Assembly (NCBI GenBank): GCA_022845895.1
Contig: AP025573.1
Coordinates: 964,501 to 1,028,500, forward strand
Origin: Lachnospiraceae bacterium
Lineage (GTDB): Bacteria > Bacillota > Clostridia > Lachnospirales > Lachnospiraceae
Length of the DNA stretch: 64,000 nt
Reading direction: 5' to 3'
Below are positions 50,981 through 60,119 of this stretch, in pieces. Numbering within the stretch: position 1 is the first letter of the stretch; each line of letters starts with the position of its first letter. Below the pieces are notes generated by a model. That model saw only the letters and a program-made list of their open reading frames with translations. It did no database searches and was not told where the DNA came from. The position numbers were made by a program, and so were the translations under genes.

Positions 50981-51775
50981 ATGAAGTTAGGATTTATAGG
51001 TACAGGCAATATGGCATCTGCAATCATGGGAGGCATCATCAATAAACAGATTATTCCGGCTAAGGAGATTATCGGAGCAGACTTGTTTGCCCCGGGAAGA
51101 GAGAAAGCTCAGAAGCAGTTTGGAATTCATGTGACAGACAGCAACAAAGAGGTGGTATCTAAGGCGGAGGTGATTGTCCTCTCTGTAAAGCCTCAGTTTT
51201 ATGAAGACGTTATCAACGAGATTAAGGATGATATAAGAGAGAGCCAGATTGTTATCACAATTGCGCCCGGCAAGACGCTTTCCTGGCTTGAAGAGAAGTT
51301 TGGAAAACCGGTTAAGATCGTACGTACCATGCCAAATACGCCGGCTATGGTCGGGGAAGGCATGACAGCTGCATGCCCGAACGGCCACATGGATGAACAG
51401 GGGATAACATATGTGAAGAAGCTTCTGGAAAGCTTCAGCCAGGTCGAAATCGTTCCGGAACGGCTGATGGACGCGGTTGTCTCAGTCAGCGGAAGTTCTC
51501 CGGCTTACGTGTTCGTACTTATTGAAGCGATGGCGGATGCAGCCGTGTCAGGAGGGATGCCAAGGCCACAGGCATATAAATTTGCTGCACAGGCCGTACT
51601 CGGAAGCGCCAAGATGGTACTGGAGACGGGGAAGCATCCGGGAGAACTGAAAGATATGGTATGCTCACCGGCAGGAACCACGATTGAAGCCGTGCGCGTG
51701 CTGGAAGAAAGAGGGTTCAGAAGTGCTGTGATCGAGGCGATGAAAGTATGTGAAGACATATCAAAGAGCTTGTAG
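50981..51775 (+). CDS. proC: Pyrroline-5-carboxylate reductase
   Basis: 264 residues: GFIGTGNMASAIMGGII (NADP loop), VLSVKPQFYEDV, RTMPNTPAMVGEGMTA, VSGSSPAYVFVLIEAMADAAV and the family signature around PAGTTIEAVRVLEERGFRSAVIEA. It reduces 1-pyrroline-5-carboxylate to proline, the step after HypD. Its regulator is the divergent GntR protein. A terminator follows (51795-51822). Confidence 0.96.
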   Translation: MKLGFIGTGNMASAIMGGIINKQIIPAKEIIGADLFAPGREKAQKQFGIHVTDSNKEVVSKAEVIVLSVKPQFYEDVINEIKDDIRESQIVITIAPGKTLSWLEEKFGKPVKIVRTMPNTPAMVGEGMTAACPNGHMDEQGITYVKKLLESFSQVEIVPERLMDAVVSVSGSSPAYVFVLIEAMADAAVSGGMPRPQAYKFAAQAVLGSAKMVLETGKHPGELKDMVCSPAGTTIEAVRVLEERGFRSAVIEAMKVCEDISKSL

Positions 51776-51794
51776 GCTACAGCAATTAGACAGA

Positions 51795-51822
51795 GGGCAG
51801 TCTCCGCGGAGGACTGCCTTTC
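51795..51822 (+). terminator. Terminator of proC
   Basis: GGCAGTC and GACTGCC with a 9-nt loop followed by TTT. Confidence 0.75.
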
Positions 51823-51842
51823 GTCAATATCATAAGACTACG

Positions 51843-52350
51843 TTAGTGCATAAATATCAATTTAGTCTGCGTGAACAGAGAAATTAACAGAAAATAAAAA
51901 TAAATACAAAAAAGATATTGACAAATATATAAAACTGGTATATTATATAAACATAAATAGTAAACAAGATAAGAAAACAGATAAAACATTTGTTGGAAGT
52001 GAGTTTATTATTGAAATTTGAAAGATGCATTCATGCAGAGATAAATTTTTAATAATATTGATTGGTAATGTGATTCGGAAGATGAAAAGTATTGATTGGA
52101 TGTAAGAAGTTCAGTAAGTATAGCATATCAAGCAAATAAATTATTAAAAAATATTATCGAAGAGTGAAGCGGATTTCAAAGAAATAGTTTAAGAAAGGAA
52201 GGTACGGACCACCAAAAAATTAAACTATGTTACTGATTCAGAGTAATCAGAAAAAATTTTACCAAAAGAAAGGGTAAAAGAATGATTGAAGAATCAAAGT
52301 AAGGATGGGTGTCATTATTTCATATAATTGATGCCCATCTTTACTGTCCT
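51843..52350 (+). other. AT-rich gap with promoter and terminator, candidate small RNA or decayed gene
   Basis: No gene is supported in this stretch (660 bases from proC to the WYL gene). TTGACA (51918-51923), 17 bp, TATTAT (51941-51946) is a good promoter. A terminator-like stem ends near 52346, where GATGGG pairs with CCCATC. A degenerate GTTCAATAAG-type repeat lies at about 52109-52130. Around 52205 a ribosome-like AGGAAGG precedes a frame with a premature stop and no ATG. This could be a 390-nt noncoding transcript or the scar of a gene. Confidence 0.4.
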
Positions 52351-52435
52351 TTTATGTCCTGTTATAATAGGGTACGTAATGATAAAGACTTTGGACTTAT
52401 AGTTCAATGAGGCAAGGACAGACGGAGACGACGAT

Positions 52436-53431
52436 ATGCCAAAAGCTTATAACCAGAAAATGAAACTGCTGTATCTCATGGATCTGCTGGACAGGCAGAC
52501 AGATATGGGACATACGATAACGATGAAAGAAATCTTGTCCGCGCTGGAGGCAAACGGTATCCAGGCGGCCAGAAAAAGCATATACAGCGATATTGAGACG
52601 CTCAGGCAGTACGGCATGGATATTGAATACAGGAAAGAGCAGCCGGAAGGATACTACATGGCAAGCCACAGCTTTGAACTGGCAGAGCTTAAGCTGCTTG
52701 TGGATGCGGTGCAGTCATCCCGGTTCATCACGGAAAAGAAGTCCAGAAGCTTGATTAAGAAGATCGAGGGGCTGGCGAGCAGATATGAGGCGTCCTGCCT
52801 GCAGAGGCAGGTGTATGTATCCGACCGCATCAAGACGATGAATGAGAGCATCTATTACAATGTTGATAAGATTCATGCCGCCATATCGGAAAATTCTAAA
52901 ATCAGGTTCCAGTATACGCAGTGGACGATAGATAAGACGACCGCGCTGCGCAATGAAGGGAAGTTCTATCATATCAGCCCGTGGGCGCTCAACTGGACCG
53001 AGGAGAACTATTATTTGATAGGCTATGACGCAGGGAAAAGCGCACTGAGACATTTCAGAGTAGACAAGATGCTGAAGATAGAAGTTATGAAGGAGCGAAG
53101 AGAGGGCGAAGAGACATTCCGGGATTTTGATCCCGGGAGATATTCCAGAAAGACATTTGGGATGTTCGCGGGAAAGGAAGAGACGGTGACTATCCGCTTT
53201 CCGAACCGTCTGATCGGAGTTGTCCTCGACCGGTTCGGAAAGTCCGTTCCGGTAAAGAGAGATGGGGAGGAATTCTTTACAGCCAGGGTGCAGGTGGCTG
53301 TGAGCGAACAGTTTTTTGGGTGGTTAACAGGATTGGGAAAAGATGTTATAATAGTGTCACCTGAGGAGGTTGCGGGGGAGCACAGGAGACTTCTTTCGGG
53401 AATCATAGATGCGTACTCCTGTGGTACATGA
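52436..53431 (+). CDS. WYL-domain transcriptional regulator
   Basis: 331 residues: an N-terminal winged helix (MKLLYLMDLLDRQTDMGHTITMKEILSAL, then ARKSIYSDIETLRQYG), a central WYL domain (KFYHISPWALNWTEENYYLIGYD with the RFR-like HFRVDKM), and a C-terminal WCX extension. WYL proteins bind nucleic acids or nucleotides and often control defence or stress genes. No target operon is apparent nearby. Confidence 0.9.
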   Translation: MPKAYNQKMKLLYLMDLLDRQTDMGHTITMKEILSALEANGIQAARKSIYSDIETLRQYGMDIEYRKEQPEGYYMASHSFELAELKLLVDAVQSSRFITEKKSRSLIKKIEGLASRYEASCLQRQVYVSDRIKTMNESIYYNVDKIHAAISENSKIRFQYTQWTIDKTTALRNEGKFYHISPWALNWTEENYYLIGYDAGKSALRHFRVDKMLKIEVMKERREGEETFRDFDPGRYSRKTFGMFAGKEETVTIRFPNRLIGVVLDRFGKSVPVKRDGEEFFTARVQVAVSEQFFGWLTGLGKDVIIVSPEEVAGEHRRLLSGIIDAYSCGT

Positions 53432-53480
53432 CAGGTACTGCAGGTGTGGATAATTAATAGGGAACAAAGGAGAAGAAGAT

Positions 53481-54206
53481 ATGGATATGGTAAACTTAAA
53501 TGACATGATTGGCAACGCATTGGACGGGACGACGAAGCTCGTGACCTCAGGTGCCGCACAGGGGACAACGGCACTTATCGTCGCTGTCGTGATAGGCGCC
53601 TTGGTATGCCTGTTCGGGCTGAAGCTGGTGAAGCTTCTAACAGCAGCAGCAGGGGCTGTCATCGGTGCAGGGATAGGAGTATCTGTGGCGATTGGGCTGG
53701 GGCTGACGAAGATTTCCTTTTTGGCAGCAGTGATTGCAGGCGCCGTCATATTAGGTGCGCTGGCTTTCTTCTTGTACAAGTTTGGCGTATTTCTTATGGT
53801 GATGGCCTATGTGTTCGGCGTGTGTGCGATGCTGCTGGATCCGGATTCTATTATCCCGCTCGTTATCAGCATCGTGATAGCGGTAGTATTTGCGGTACTT
53901 GCGGTAATCTATATAGAGCCAATCGTCATCATCGTCACAGGATTGTCGGGCGGTATCTTAGCAGGGGCGGCGGCAGCTGAACTTGCAGGGATTACGGAAA
54001 ACGCATGGATTGGGCTGGCAATCGGTGCCGTGGCTGCAGTCATCGGTATCAGCGTCCAGTTTATGATGCACTCCAGAAAGATAGGGAAGACGGAGAAGGT
54101 ACATGCAAAGAAGTTCAAAGAACAAGTATCCAGGGAGTCTGAAGTGGAGAAGGCAAGAATGATACTGGACGAGGACGCGGATGAAAATGAGGATGAAGAA
54201 AGCTAA
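53481..54206 (+). CDS. Multi-spanning membrane protein, DUF4203/TMEM198-like
   Basis: 241 residues with six to seven hydrophobic segments rich in Ala, Gly and Val between residues 20 and 190, and an acidic, charged C-terminal tail (SESEVEKARMILDEDADENEDEES region). The Gly-rich paired helices (AGAVIGAGIGVSVAIGLGLT) fit DUF4203. Function is unknown. AAGGAGAAGA precedes the ATG. Confidence 0.7.
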   Translation: MDMVNLNDMIGNALDGTTKLVTSGAAQGTTALIVAVVIGALVCLFGLKLVKLLTAAAGAVIGAGIGVSVAIGLGLTKISFLAAVIAGAVILGALAFFLYKFGVFLMVMAYVFGVCAMLLDPDSIIPLVISIVIAVVFAVLAVIYIEPIVIIVTGLSGGILAGAAAAELAGITENAWIGLAIGAVAAVIGISVQFMMHSRKIGKTEKVHAKKFKEQVSRESEVEKARMILDEDADENEDEES

Positions 54207-54221
54207 GTCCTGTTTATGACA

Positions 54222-54261
54222 CACCTCTCCTGCTATAGTATGAGCTATGGCAGGGGAGGTG
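54222..54261 (+). promoter_or_regulatory. Hairpin sequestering the next ribosome site
   Basis: CACCTC..CCTGC (54222-54234) pairs with GCAGG.GAGGTG (54250-54261), with CTATAG/CTATG extending the stem. The 3' arm contains the GGAGGTG ribosome site of the 61-residue gene, whose ATG is 7 bases further. This could be a translational control element or the terminator of the preceding gene. Confidence 0.5.
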
Positions 54262-54268
54262 CTTTATT

Positions 54269-54454
54269 ATGTATAAAATTTTGAAAATGATATTGCTTAT
54301 CGCGGGGTTCATGATGCAGGCTGTGTCAGTGATCATGTTCGGCTTTACAGAAATCAATATTTCCGGATACATGTATATGGCTGTATGGGTAATATGTGGC
54401 GTCCTCATCAAGTATTCTCTGCAGTCGCTGTCCTCAGACAGTAAGGCAAATTAA
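54269..54454 (+). CDS. Small membrane protein (61 residues)
   Basis: Two hydrophobic helices (KILKMILLIAGFMMQAVSVIM and ISGYMYMAVWVICGVLIKYS) with a short polar tail. GGGGAGGTG precedes the ATG but lies in a hairpin. No family is recognised. A regulated small membrane peptide is possible. Confidence 0.6.
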   Translation: MYKILKMILLIAGFMMQAVSVIMFGFTEINISGYMYMAVWVICGVLIKYSLQSLSSDSKAN

Positions 54455-54536
54455 CCCATATGGACGGTGTTTGGTTGTAATTTACGGCGGATGTGATATA
54501 ATATAAACATAAAAAACGAATAAAGGGGGCTTACTG

Positions 54537-55361
54537 ATGAAGATAGATATGCACTGTCATGTAAAAGAAGGTTCGGTGGACAGCAGAGTAAGCTTGGATG
54601 AATATATCACAAAGTTGAAGGAGGAAGGCTTTGATGGGATGCTCATCACTGACCATGATACCTATAAAGGCTACCGTCACTGGAAATACAACATGAAGGA
54701 CAAAGTGCATGAGGATTTTGTCGTGCTGAAGGGGATAGAGTACGATACATGCGATGCAGGGCACATCATCTGCATTATGCCGGAAGGCGTTAAGATGAGG
54801 CTGCTGGAGCTGCGTGGCCTGCCTGTGGCCGTATTGATAGATTTTGTGCACCGGCACGGGGGAATACTCGGTCCGGCTCATCCTTGCGGGGAGAAGTATC
54901 TTAGTTTTACGAACACGAAGAAGTTTTACAAATCGCCGGAAATCATAAAGCGTTTTGATTTTATAGAGGCCTTCAATTCCTGCGAGTCCGAGGAGTCTAA
55001 TGAGGGCGCCGCAAAGCTTGCACGGAAGTACAAGAAGCCCGGAATCGGAGGAAGTGATTCCCACAAGCTGGACTGTGTGGGCAGAGGATATACCGTGCTG
55101 CCTGAGCATGTGACATGTGAGACGGAGCTCATATCCCTTATCCGACAGAAAGTGCCTGTTGAAGCAGGAGGAACCTTGTATGACAAGACGACCAAGGATA
55201 AGATCGGGAAGGTGAATAAGCTGCTCGTATATTCTTTCTGGTTCTATAACAAGGGCGGAGAGCTGCTCAAACGCCACAGAAGAAGACGGAAGGGTCAGGT
55301 GGAGAACCCGGTGGACCCGATTGATCCGATTGAGATTCCATACCTGGAACGGATGAAATAA
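54537..55361 (+). CDS. PHP-domain metal-dependent phosphoesterase
   Basis: 274 residues: MKIDMHCHVKEGSVDSRVSLDEYI and MLITDHDTYKGY (HxH and DHD metal ligands), GPAHPCGEKY, then GIGGSDSHKLDCVGRGYT with the terminal SDSH. This is the PHP family of metal-dependent phosphoesterases, likely acting on a nucleotide or phosphorylated small molecule. The basic C-terminal tail (KRHRRRRKGQ) could bind nucleic acid. A stem-loop follows (55368-55396). Confidence 0.88.
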   Translation: MKIDMHCHVKEGSVDSRVSLDEYITKLKEEGFDGMLITDHDTYKGYRHWKYNMKDKVHEDFVVLKGIEYDTCDAGHIICIMPEGVKMRLLELRGLPVAVLIDFVHRHGGILGPAHPCGEKYLSFTNTKKFYKSPEIIKRFDFIEAFNSCESEESNEGAAKLARKYKKPGIGGSDSHKLDCVGRGYTVLPEHVTCETELISLIRQKVPVEAGGTLYDKTTKDKIGKVNKLLVYSFWFYNKGGELLKRHRRRRKGQVENPVDPIDPIEIPYLERMK

Positions 55362-55367
55362 TAAGAC

Positions 55368-55396
55368 AAGTCCTTTACAGCATATGTAGAGGACTT
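55368..55396 (+). terminator. Stem-loop after PHP gene
   Basis: AAGTCCT and AGGACTT with an inner TACA/TGTA stem, followed by a pyrimidine-rich tail. Confidence 0.6.
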
Positions 55397-55442
55397 CTCT
55401 TATGTCTTATATATATTTGATTACAAAGGAGAAGACAGTAAC

Positions 55443-56645
55443 ATGTATGTTATGATGTGCCGGCTCTTTCAGAAGGTTATGAAGCTTGTTATGGATCACG
55501 TGCCTTTCTGGAGAAAGCCAAAGATGATAACCGGAAGGGACAGCCTTAAAAAGCTTCCTTCCATAATTAAGAAGAAAGGGATCCGCAATGTCCTGCTCGT
55601 AACCGATTCCGGCATAGCCGCGCTCGGGCTTCATACGCAGCTTGTGGAATGGATCCGGGAAGGAGGCGTCGAGTGCACGGTATATGACAGGACGGTAGCC
55701 AATCCGACTATTGCGAATGTTGAGGAAGCGCTCGCCTTGTATCAGGAGAATGACTGCCATGCAATCATCGCATTTGGGGGAGGCTCTCCAATGGACTGTG
55801 CGAAGGGGGTCGGCGCCAGGGTGGCGAGGCCGCGAAAGAAGATATCGTCTATGCGGGGAGAGCTAAAGGTTCTAAAGCCCATCCCGCTCCTTATTGCGAT
55901 ACCGACGACTGCAGGCACAGGCAGCGAGACGACACTTGCCGCGGTGCTGACGGACGAAACGACACATGAAAAGTACGCTATCAACGACTTTGTCCTCATT
56001 CCGCGGTATGCAGTGCTGGATCCGGTACTGACGAAGGGGCTGCCCAAGGATATCACGGCATCCACCGGAATGGATGCGCTGACTCATGCGGTAGAGGCTT
56101 ACATAGGACGAAGCAATACGGCGGAGACGATAGAAGACAGTGTCGCGGCGGTAAAGCTTATTTTCCACAATCTGGAGAAAGCGTATGGCAGCGGAGAGGA
56201 CATGGAGGCAAGGGAGAAGATGCAGAAGGCGTCCTTTCTTGCCGGAGCTGCGTTCACACGGGCATATGTCGGTTATGTACACGCGATAGCCCACAGCCTC
56301 GGCGGGGAATATGGAATCCCGCACGGGCTTGCCAATGCAGTAATCCTTCCATACGTGCTGGATGCTTATGGAAGCAGCATCTACATACAGCTTGCCGAGC
56401 TTGCGGATATTGTTAAGGTTGGACAGGAGCTTGAAGAAGACCAGGCGAAGGCGGAGGCATTTATCGCGGAGATACGTGCGATGAACCGGAGGATGGGAAT
56501 ACCGGAGAAGCTGGAAGGTATCAGGGAAGATGATATCGATATGCTGGCGAAAAGGGCGGCGAAAGAGGCGAATCCGCTTTATCCGGTACCAAAGATTATG
56601 AAAAAGGCACAGCTAAAGGAAATCTATTATCAGATTCGTGCATAG
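55443..56645 (+). CDS. Iron-containing alcohol dehydrogenase
   Basis: 400 residues: AFGGGSPMDCAKGVGA (nucleotide), PTTAGTGSETTLAAVLTDE, the metal-binding DALTHAVEAYIG, VHAIAHSLGGEYGIPHGLANAVILPYVL (His ligands) and a C-terminal ERAGLPEKL-like segment. Reaction: NAD(P)-dependent oxidation of an alcohol or reduction of an aldehyde. It is 10 bp ahead of an aldehyde dehydrogenase gene, so the pair may oxidise an alcohol to an acid or act in the reverse direction. Confidence 0.9.
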   Translation: MYVMMCRLFQKVMKLVMDHVPFWRKPKMITGRDSLKKLPSIIKKKGIRNVLLVTDSGIAALGLHTQLVEWIREGGVECTVYDRTVANPTIANVEEALALYQENDCHAIIAFGGGSPMDCAKGVGARVARPRKKISSMRGELKVLKPIPLLIAIPTTAGTGSETTLAAVLTDETTHEKYAINDFVLIPRYAVLDPVLTKGLPKDITASTGMDALTHAVEAYIGRSNTAETIEDSVAAVKLIFHNLEKAYGSGEDMEAREKMQKASFLAGAAFTRAYVGYVHAIAHSLGGEYGIPHGLANAVILPYVLDAYGSSIYIQLAELADIVKVGQELEEDQAKAEAFIAEIRAMNRRMGIPEKLEGIREDDIDMLAKRAAKEANPLYPVPKIMKKAQLKEIYYQIRA

Positions 56646-56655
56646 GAGGCAGAAT

Positions 56656-58023
56656 ATGGCAGATTATAAGGAAATGATCAAGAGGCAGAGAGCGTATTTC
56701 AGGGAAGGGGAGTGTAAAAGCATCGGCTTCAGGATTGCGCAGCTTACGAGGCTGAATGCCTGGATTTGTGAAAACGAAGAAGCCATAATGGAGGCGCTTC
56801 AGAAGGATCTGCACAAGTCGCCTTTTGAAGCTTATGCTACAGAGATTGGTATTGTGAAGGAAGAGATAAAATATACGCTGAAGCATCTGCGCAAGTGGGC
56901 CCGGCCGAAACGGGTTCCCACGCCGGTTACACAGTTTCCGTCACGCTCCTTTATCTATCCGGAGCCTTACGGAGTCGTGCTGATTATGTCGCCGTGGAAC
57001 TATCCGTTCCAGCTGACGATAGCACCACTTGTCGGCGCCATATGTGCGGGCAACTGTGCCGTCGTGAAACCTTCTGCCTATTCCCCGCACACGTCCGATA
57101 TCGTGGCGAGGATGGTCCGAGAACTTTTTCCGAAGAAGTATGTGGATGTAATTACAGGTGGAAGAAAGGAGAACGAGGCACTCCTGAACGAGCATTTTGA
57201 TTATATATTCTTCACCGGCAGCGTGGATGTCGGCAGATACGTGATGGAAAAGGCGTCTAAGCACCTCACGCCCGTGAGTCTTGAACTGGGCGGAAAAAGC
57301 CCTTGTATCGTGGACGAGACGGCAGATATCAAGATGGCGGCAAAGCGTATCGTATGGGGAAAATTCCTGAATTCAGGCCAGACATGCGTTGCTCCGGATT
57401 ACATATTAGTACAGAAGAGCGTTAAAGATAAGCTGCTGAAGCAGCTGGAAAAGAACATATACAAAATGTACGGCAAAGATGCCTGCCATAATGCCGAATA
57501 TCCGAAGATGATCAATGACAAGCATTTTGACAGGGTGCTCGGGCTTATGAGAGGAACGCATATCGTATGCGGCGGCGGAAGCAGAAGCGATACGAGGCAG
57601 ATAGAACCGACGGTAGTAGACCAGGTGAACTGGGACAGCCCGGTTATGCAGGAAGAAATCTTCGGTCCCGTGCTGCCTGTGCTCACCTTCTACGACATCA
57701 AAGAGGCGGCCGCCATGGTCAATGCCAGGCCCCGTCCTCTGGCGTTATACCTGTTTACGAAAGAAAAGAGAAGAGAAGCCTACATCTTAAGACATGTGTC
57801 CTACGGCGGCGGATGCATCAACGACACGGTCGTCCATCTGGCAACATCCCATATGCCGTTCGGCGGAGTTGGAAACAGCGGCATGGGCGGCTACCATGGC
57901 AAGGCGAGCTTTGATACATTCACGCATCAGAAGAGCATCATGAAAAAGTCGCTGCTCATAGACATACCTGTACGTTATGCACCATTTAAGAATAAACTGA
58001 ATATACTGAAAAAGCTACAATAA
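56656..58023 (+). CDS. Aldehyde dehydrogenase (class 3-like)
   Basis: 455 residues of the ALDH superfamily: MSPWNYPFQLTIAPLVGAICAGNCAVVKPSAYSP, LELGGKSPCIVDETADI and the catalytic Cys in FLNSGQTCVAPDYIL, EEIFGPVLPVL, then FGGVGNSGMGGYHGKASFDTFTH. It lacks a C-terminal extension and resembles YwdH/class 3 enzymes acting on medium- to long-chain aldehydes. AGGAGG lies ahead of ATG 56656. Confidence 0.9.
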   Translation: MADYKEMIKRQRAYFREGECKSIGFRIAQLTRLNAWICENEEAIMEALQKDLHKSPFEAYATEIGIVKEEIKYTLKHLRKWARPKRVPTPVTQFPSRSFIYPEPYGVVLIMSPWNYPFQLTIAPLVGAICAGNCAVVKPSAYSPHTSDIVARMVRELFPKKYVDVITGGRKENEALLNEHFDYIFFTGSVDVGRYVMEKASKHLTPVSLELGGKSPCIVDETADIKMAAKRIVWGKFLNSGQTCVAPDYILVQKSVKDKLLKQLEKNIYKMYGKDACHNAEYPKMINDKHFDRVLGLMRGTHIVCGGGSRSDTRQIEPTVVDQVNWDSPVMQEEIFGPVLPVLTFYDIKEAAAMVNARPRPLALYLFTKEKRREAYILRHVSYGGGCINDTVVHLATSHMPFGGVGNSGMGGYHGKASFDTFTHQKSIMKKSLLIDIPVRYAPFKNKLNILKKLQ

Positions 58024-58025
58024 TC

Positions 58026-58070
58026 GAAAGGGGTCAGACCCCTGCATATGCAGGGGGTCTGACCCCTTTC
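58026..58070. repeat. GC-rich palindrome GGGGTCAGACCCC
   Basis: Arms of 22-23 bp with one bulged base meet at GCATATGC. It is related to palindromes at 30515-30552 and 44703-44780. It lies between convergent ALDH and feoB genes and overlaps both their ends, so it may terminate both. Confidence 0.75.
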
Positions 58071-58076
58071 AAAATT

Positions 58077-60119
58077 CTAAAACAATTGGCCGATTTGAAA
58101 GACAATTGTGCTTATTGTCCACGCTGTAAGCAGCTGGAAGAGGACGATTCCGAGCGTGCTTTTCCAGCTTTTCAATTCCCGGTGCATGGTCGCGATGGTG
58201 GCGGTGCATGGAACGTATAACAGACAGAAGACCATGAGCGCGTAAGCATTCAACGCGCCGAATCCCATGGAGCCAAGCGTCGTAACCATGGTGCCCATGC
58301 CGTGGGCGGTGGTGATGTTCTGGATGCCGAACAGTACGCTGCAGCTTGATACGACCACTTCTTTGGCGGCGATTCCGGCGATGAGGGCGACGATGATCTG
58401 CCACTGGCCGAGGCCGGCCGGCCGGAAGATCGGCACAATCGCTTTTCCGATTATAGAACCGAAGCTCTCAGTGATGTCAGTTACGTATCCGCCTGGGCCG
58501 AAGTTCAGGATGCCCCACATGATGACCGACGCTATGAAGATGACGGTGCCGGCCTTGGTCAAATAGTCTTTTATCTTTTCCCATACATAGATGGCGATGG
58601 TGCGTGCATTCGGGGCCTTGTACTCTGGCAGTTCAATCAGAAGGGCGTGTTCTGCCTTGCTCCCATCCATTTTAGACAAGATAAAAGCAGTGGTGATAGC
58701 CACGACGATGCCGAGCACATACATGGAATAGCAGACGATCATGGCATGCTTTCCAAAAAACATGGAGGAAAACAGGACATATATAGGCAGCCTGGCACTG
58801 CAGGACATAAAAGGTGTGACAAGTATCGTCTTGAACCGGTCCCTCTTATGTTCCAACGCGCGGGAAGCCATGATAGCAGGAACCGAACACCCGAAGCCGA
58901 GGAGCAGGGGAAGGAACGCCCGTCCCGACAGGCCGAGCCGGCTCATGATATCGTCCATGATGAATGCGACGCGTGCCATATATCCACTGTCCTCGAGTAA
59001 CGCCAGTGCAAGGAACAGTATGAATATGTTTGGTAGAAAGGTGAGTATCCCTCCAACGCCGGAAATGATTCCATCCACGACGAGAGAAGTCATCATTTCG
59101 CCGGTATTGGCAGAGGCAAGCCCGGCTGAGACGGCTGCCGACAGCGCCTCCAGCGCAATCTCGAAGTATCCTTTCAGCCAGTCGCCGATGGTAAAGGTGA
59201 AGAAGAATACGAGTGCCATGATGCCGAGAAATATGGGAAGCCCGAGCCACCGGCTTGTCAGATACCGGTCTATCTTGTCGGTAGAAGCCTCCTTCCTTGA
59301 TTTGTTAACGAGCACTTCACTGATAATCTCCTCTATGAAATTGTATTTCTGGTTGATGATATCCTTCTCATAGCTGCGGTCCACCGTGTTACCCAGATCA
59401 AGAGGGTAGGCGTTGGTGATTCCCTTGTCCTGTTCCAGTATCTTGATGGCATGCCAGCGTTTGTTATCCAGATGCGGATAGCTCCGGCTGAGCGCGGAGA
59501 TGATGAGATCTATCTTGTCTTCTATGTAGTCTTCATATACCATGGCATATTCTTCGTGATGATTGTGCCGGTGTGAAGATTGGAGTCCGGGATGATGATG
59601 AATCAGAGGCCCCTGCCTGTCGTATTCTTTGTGGTGGGAGACGGCATGCATGAGGATGGAAAGGCCGGTCTTCTTTCTGGCAGATACTGGAATTGCGGGA
59701 ACACCGAGCATCTCAGGGAGCCTGTGGAGGTCAATCTCCATACCGCGTTCCTCTACGATATCCATCATATTTAATGCCAGAACGACCGGTTTGCCAAGCT
59801 CTATGAGCTGGAGCGTCAGATATAGGTTACGTTCCAGGCTGGATGCATCTATCACGTCTATGATGACATCCACCTCATCGCTCATAATGCATTCCCTTGA
59901 TACGGTCTCTTCCATCGTATATGATGTAAGGCTATATATGCCCGGGAGGTCGATAAGCTTGAATTCCTGCCCTTTATATGTAGCACGCCCTTCTTTCTTT
60001 TCCACAGTGACACCCGGCCAGTTGGCCACCTTTAGGTTGGCGCCTGTAAAGGCGTTGAACAGGGTCGTCTTTCCGCAGTTCGGATTACCTATGAAGCCTA
60101 CGTTGATGGTCTTCCTCAT
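58077..60119 (-). CDS. feoB: Ferrous iron transporter FeoB
   Basis: 680 residues. The G domain has G1 GNPNCGKTTLFN, DLPGIYSLTSYTMEE (G3), NMMD (G4-like) and the membrane part carries paired gates with TGASLSSR-like DSGYMARVAFIMDDIMSRLGLSGRAFLPLLLGFGCSVPAIMASRALEHKRDR and GIAAKEVVVSSCSVLFGIQN. It imports Fe2+. feoA overlaps its start by 4 bp. A Fur box lies upstream of feoA. Confidence 0.96.
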   Translation of the reverse strand: MRKTINVGFIGNPNCGKTTLFNAFTGANLKVANWPGVTVEKKEGRATYKGQEFKLIDLPGIYSLTSYTMEETVSRECIMSDEVDVIIDVIDASSLERNLYLTLQLIELGKPVVLALNMMDIVEERGMEIDLHRLPEMLGVPAIPVSARKKTGLSILMHAVSHHKEYDRQGPLIHHHPGLQSSHRHNHHEEYAMVYEDYIEDKIDLIISALSRSYPHLDNKRWHAIKILEQDKGITNAYPLDLGNTVDRSYEKDIINQKYNFIEEIISEVLVNKSRKEASTDKIDRYLTSRWLGLPIFLGIMALVFFFTFTIGDWLKGYFEIALEALSAAVSAGLASANTGEMMTSLVVDGIISGVGGILTFLPNIFILFLALALLEDSGYMARVAFIMDDIMSRLGLSGRAFLPLLLGFGCSVPAIMASRALEHKRDRFKTILVTPFMSCSARLPIYVLFSSMFFGKHAMIVCYSMYVLGIVVAITTAFILSKMDGSKAEHALLIELPEYKAPNARTIAIYVWEKIKDYLTKAGTVIFIASVIMWGILNFGPGGYVTDITESFGSIIGKAIVPIFRPAGLGQWQIIVALIAGIAAKEVVVSSCSVLFGIQNITTAHGMGTMVTTLGSMGFGALNAYALMVFCLLYVPCTATIATMHRELKSWKSTLGIVLFQLLTAWTISTIVFQIGQLF

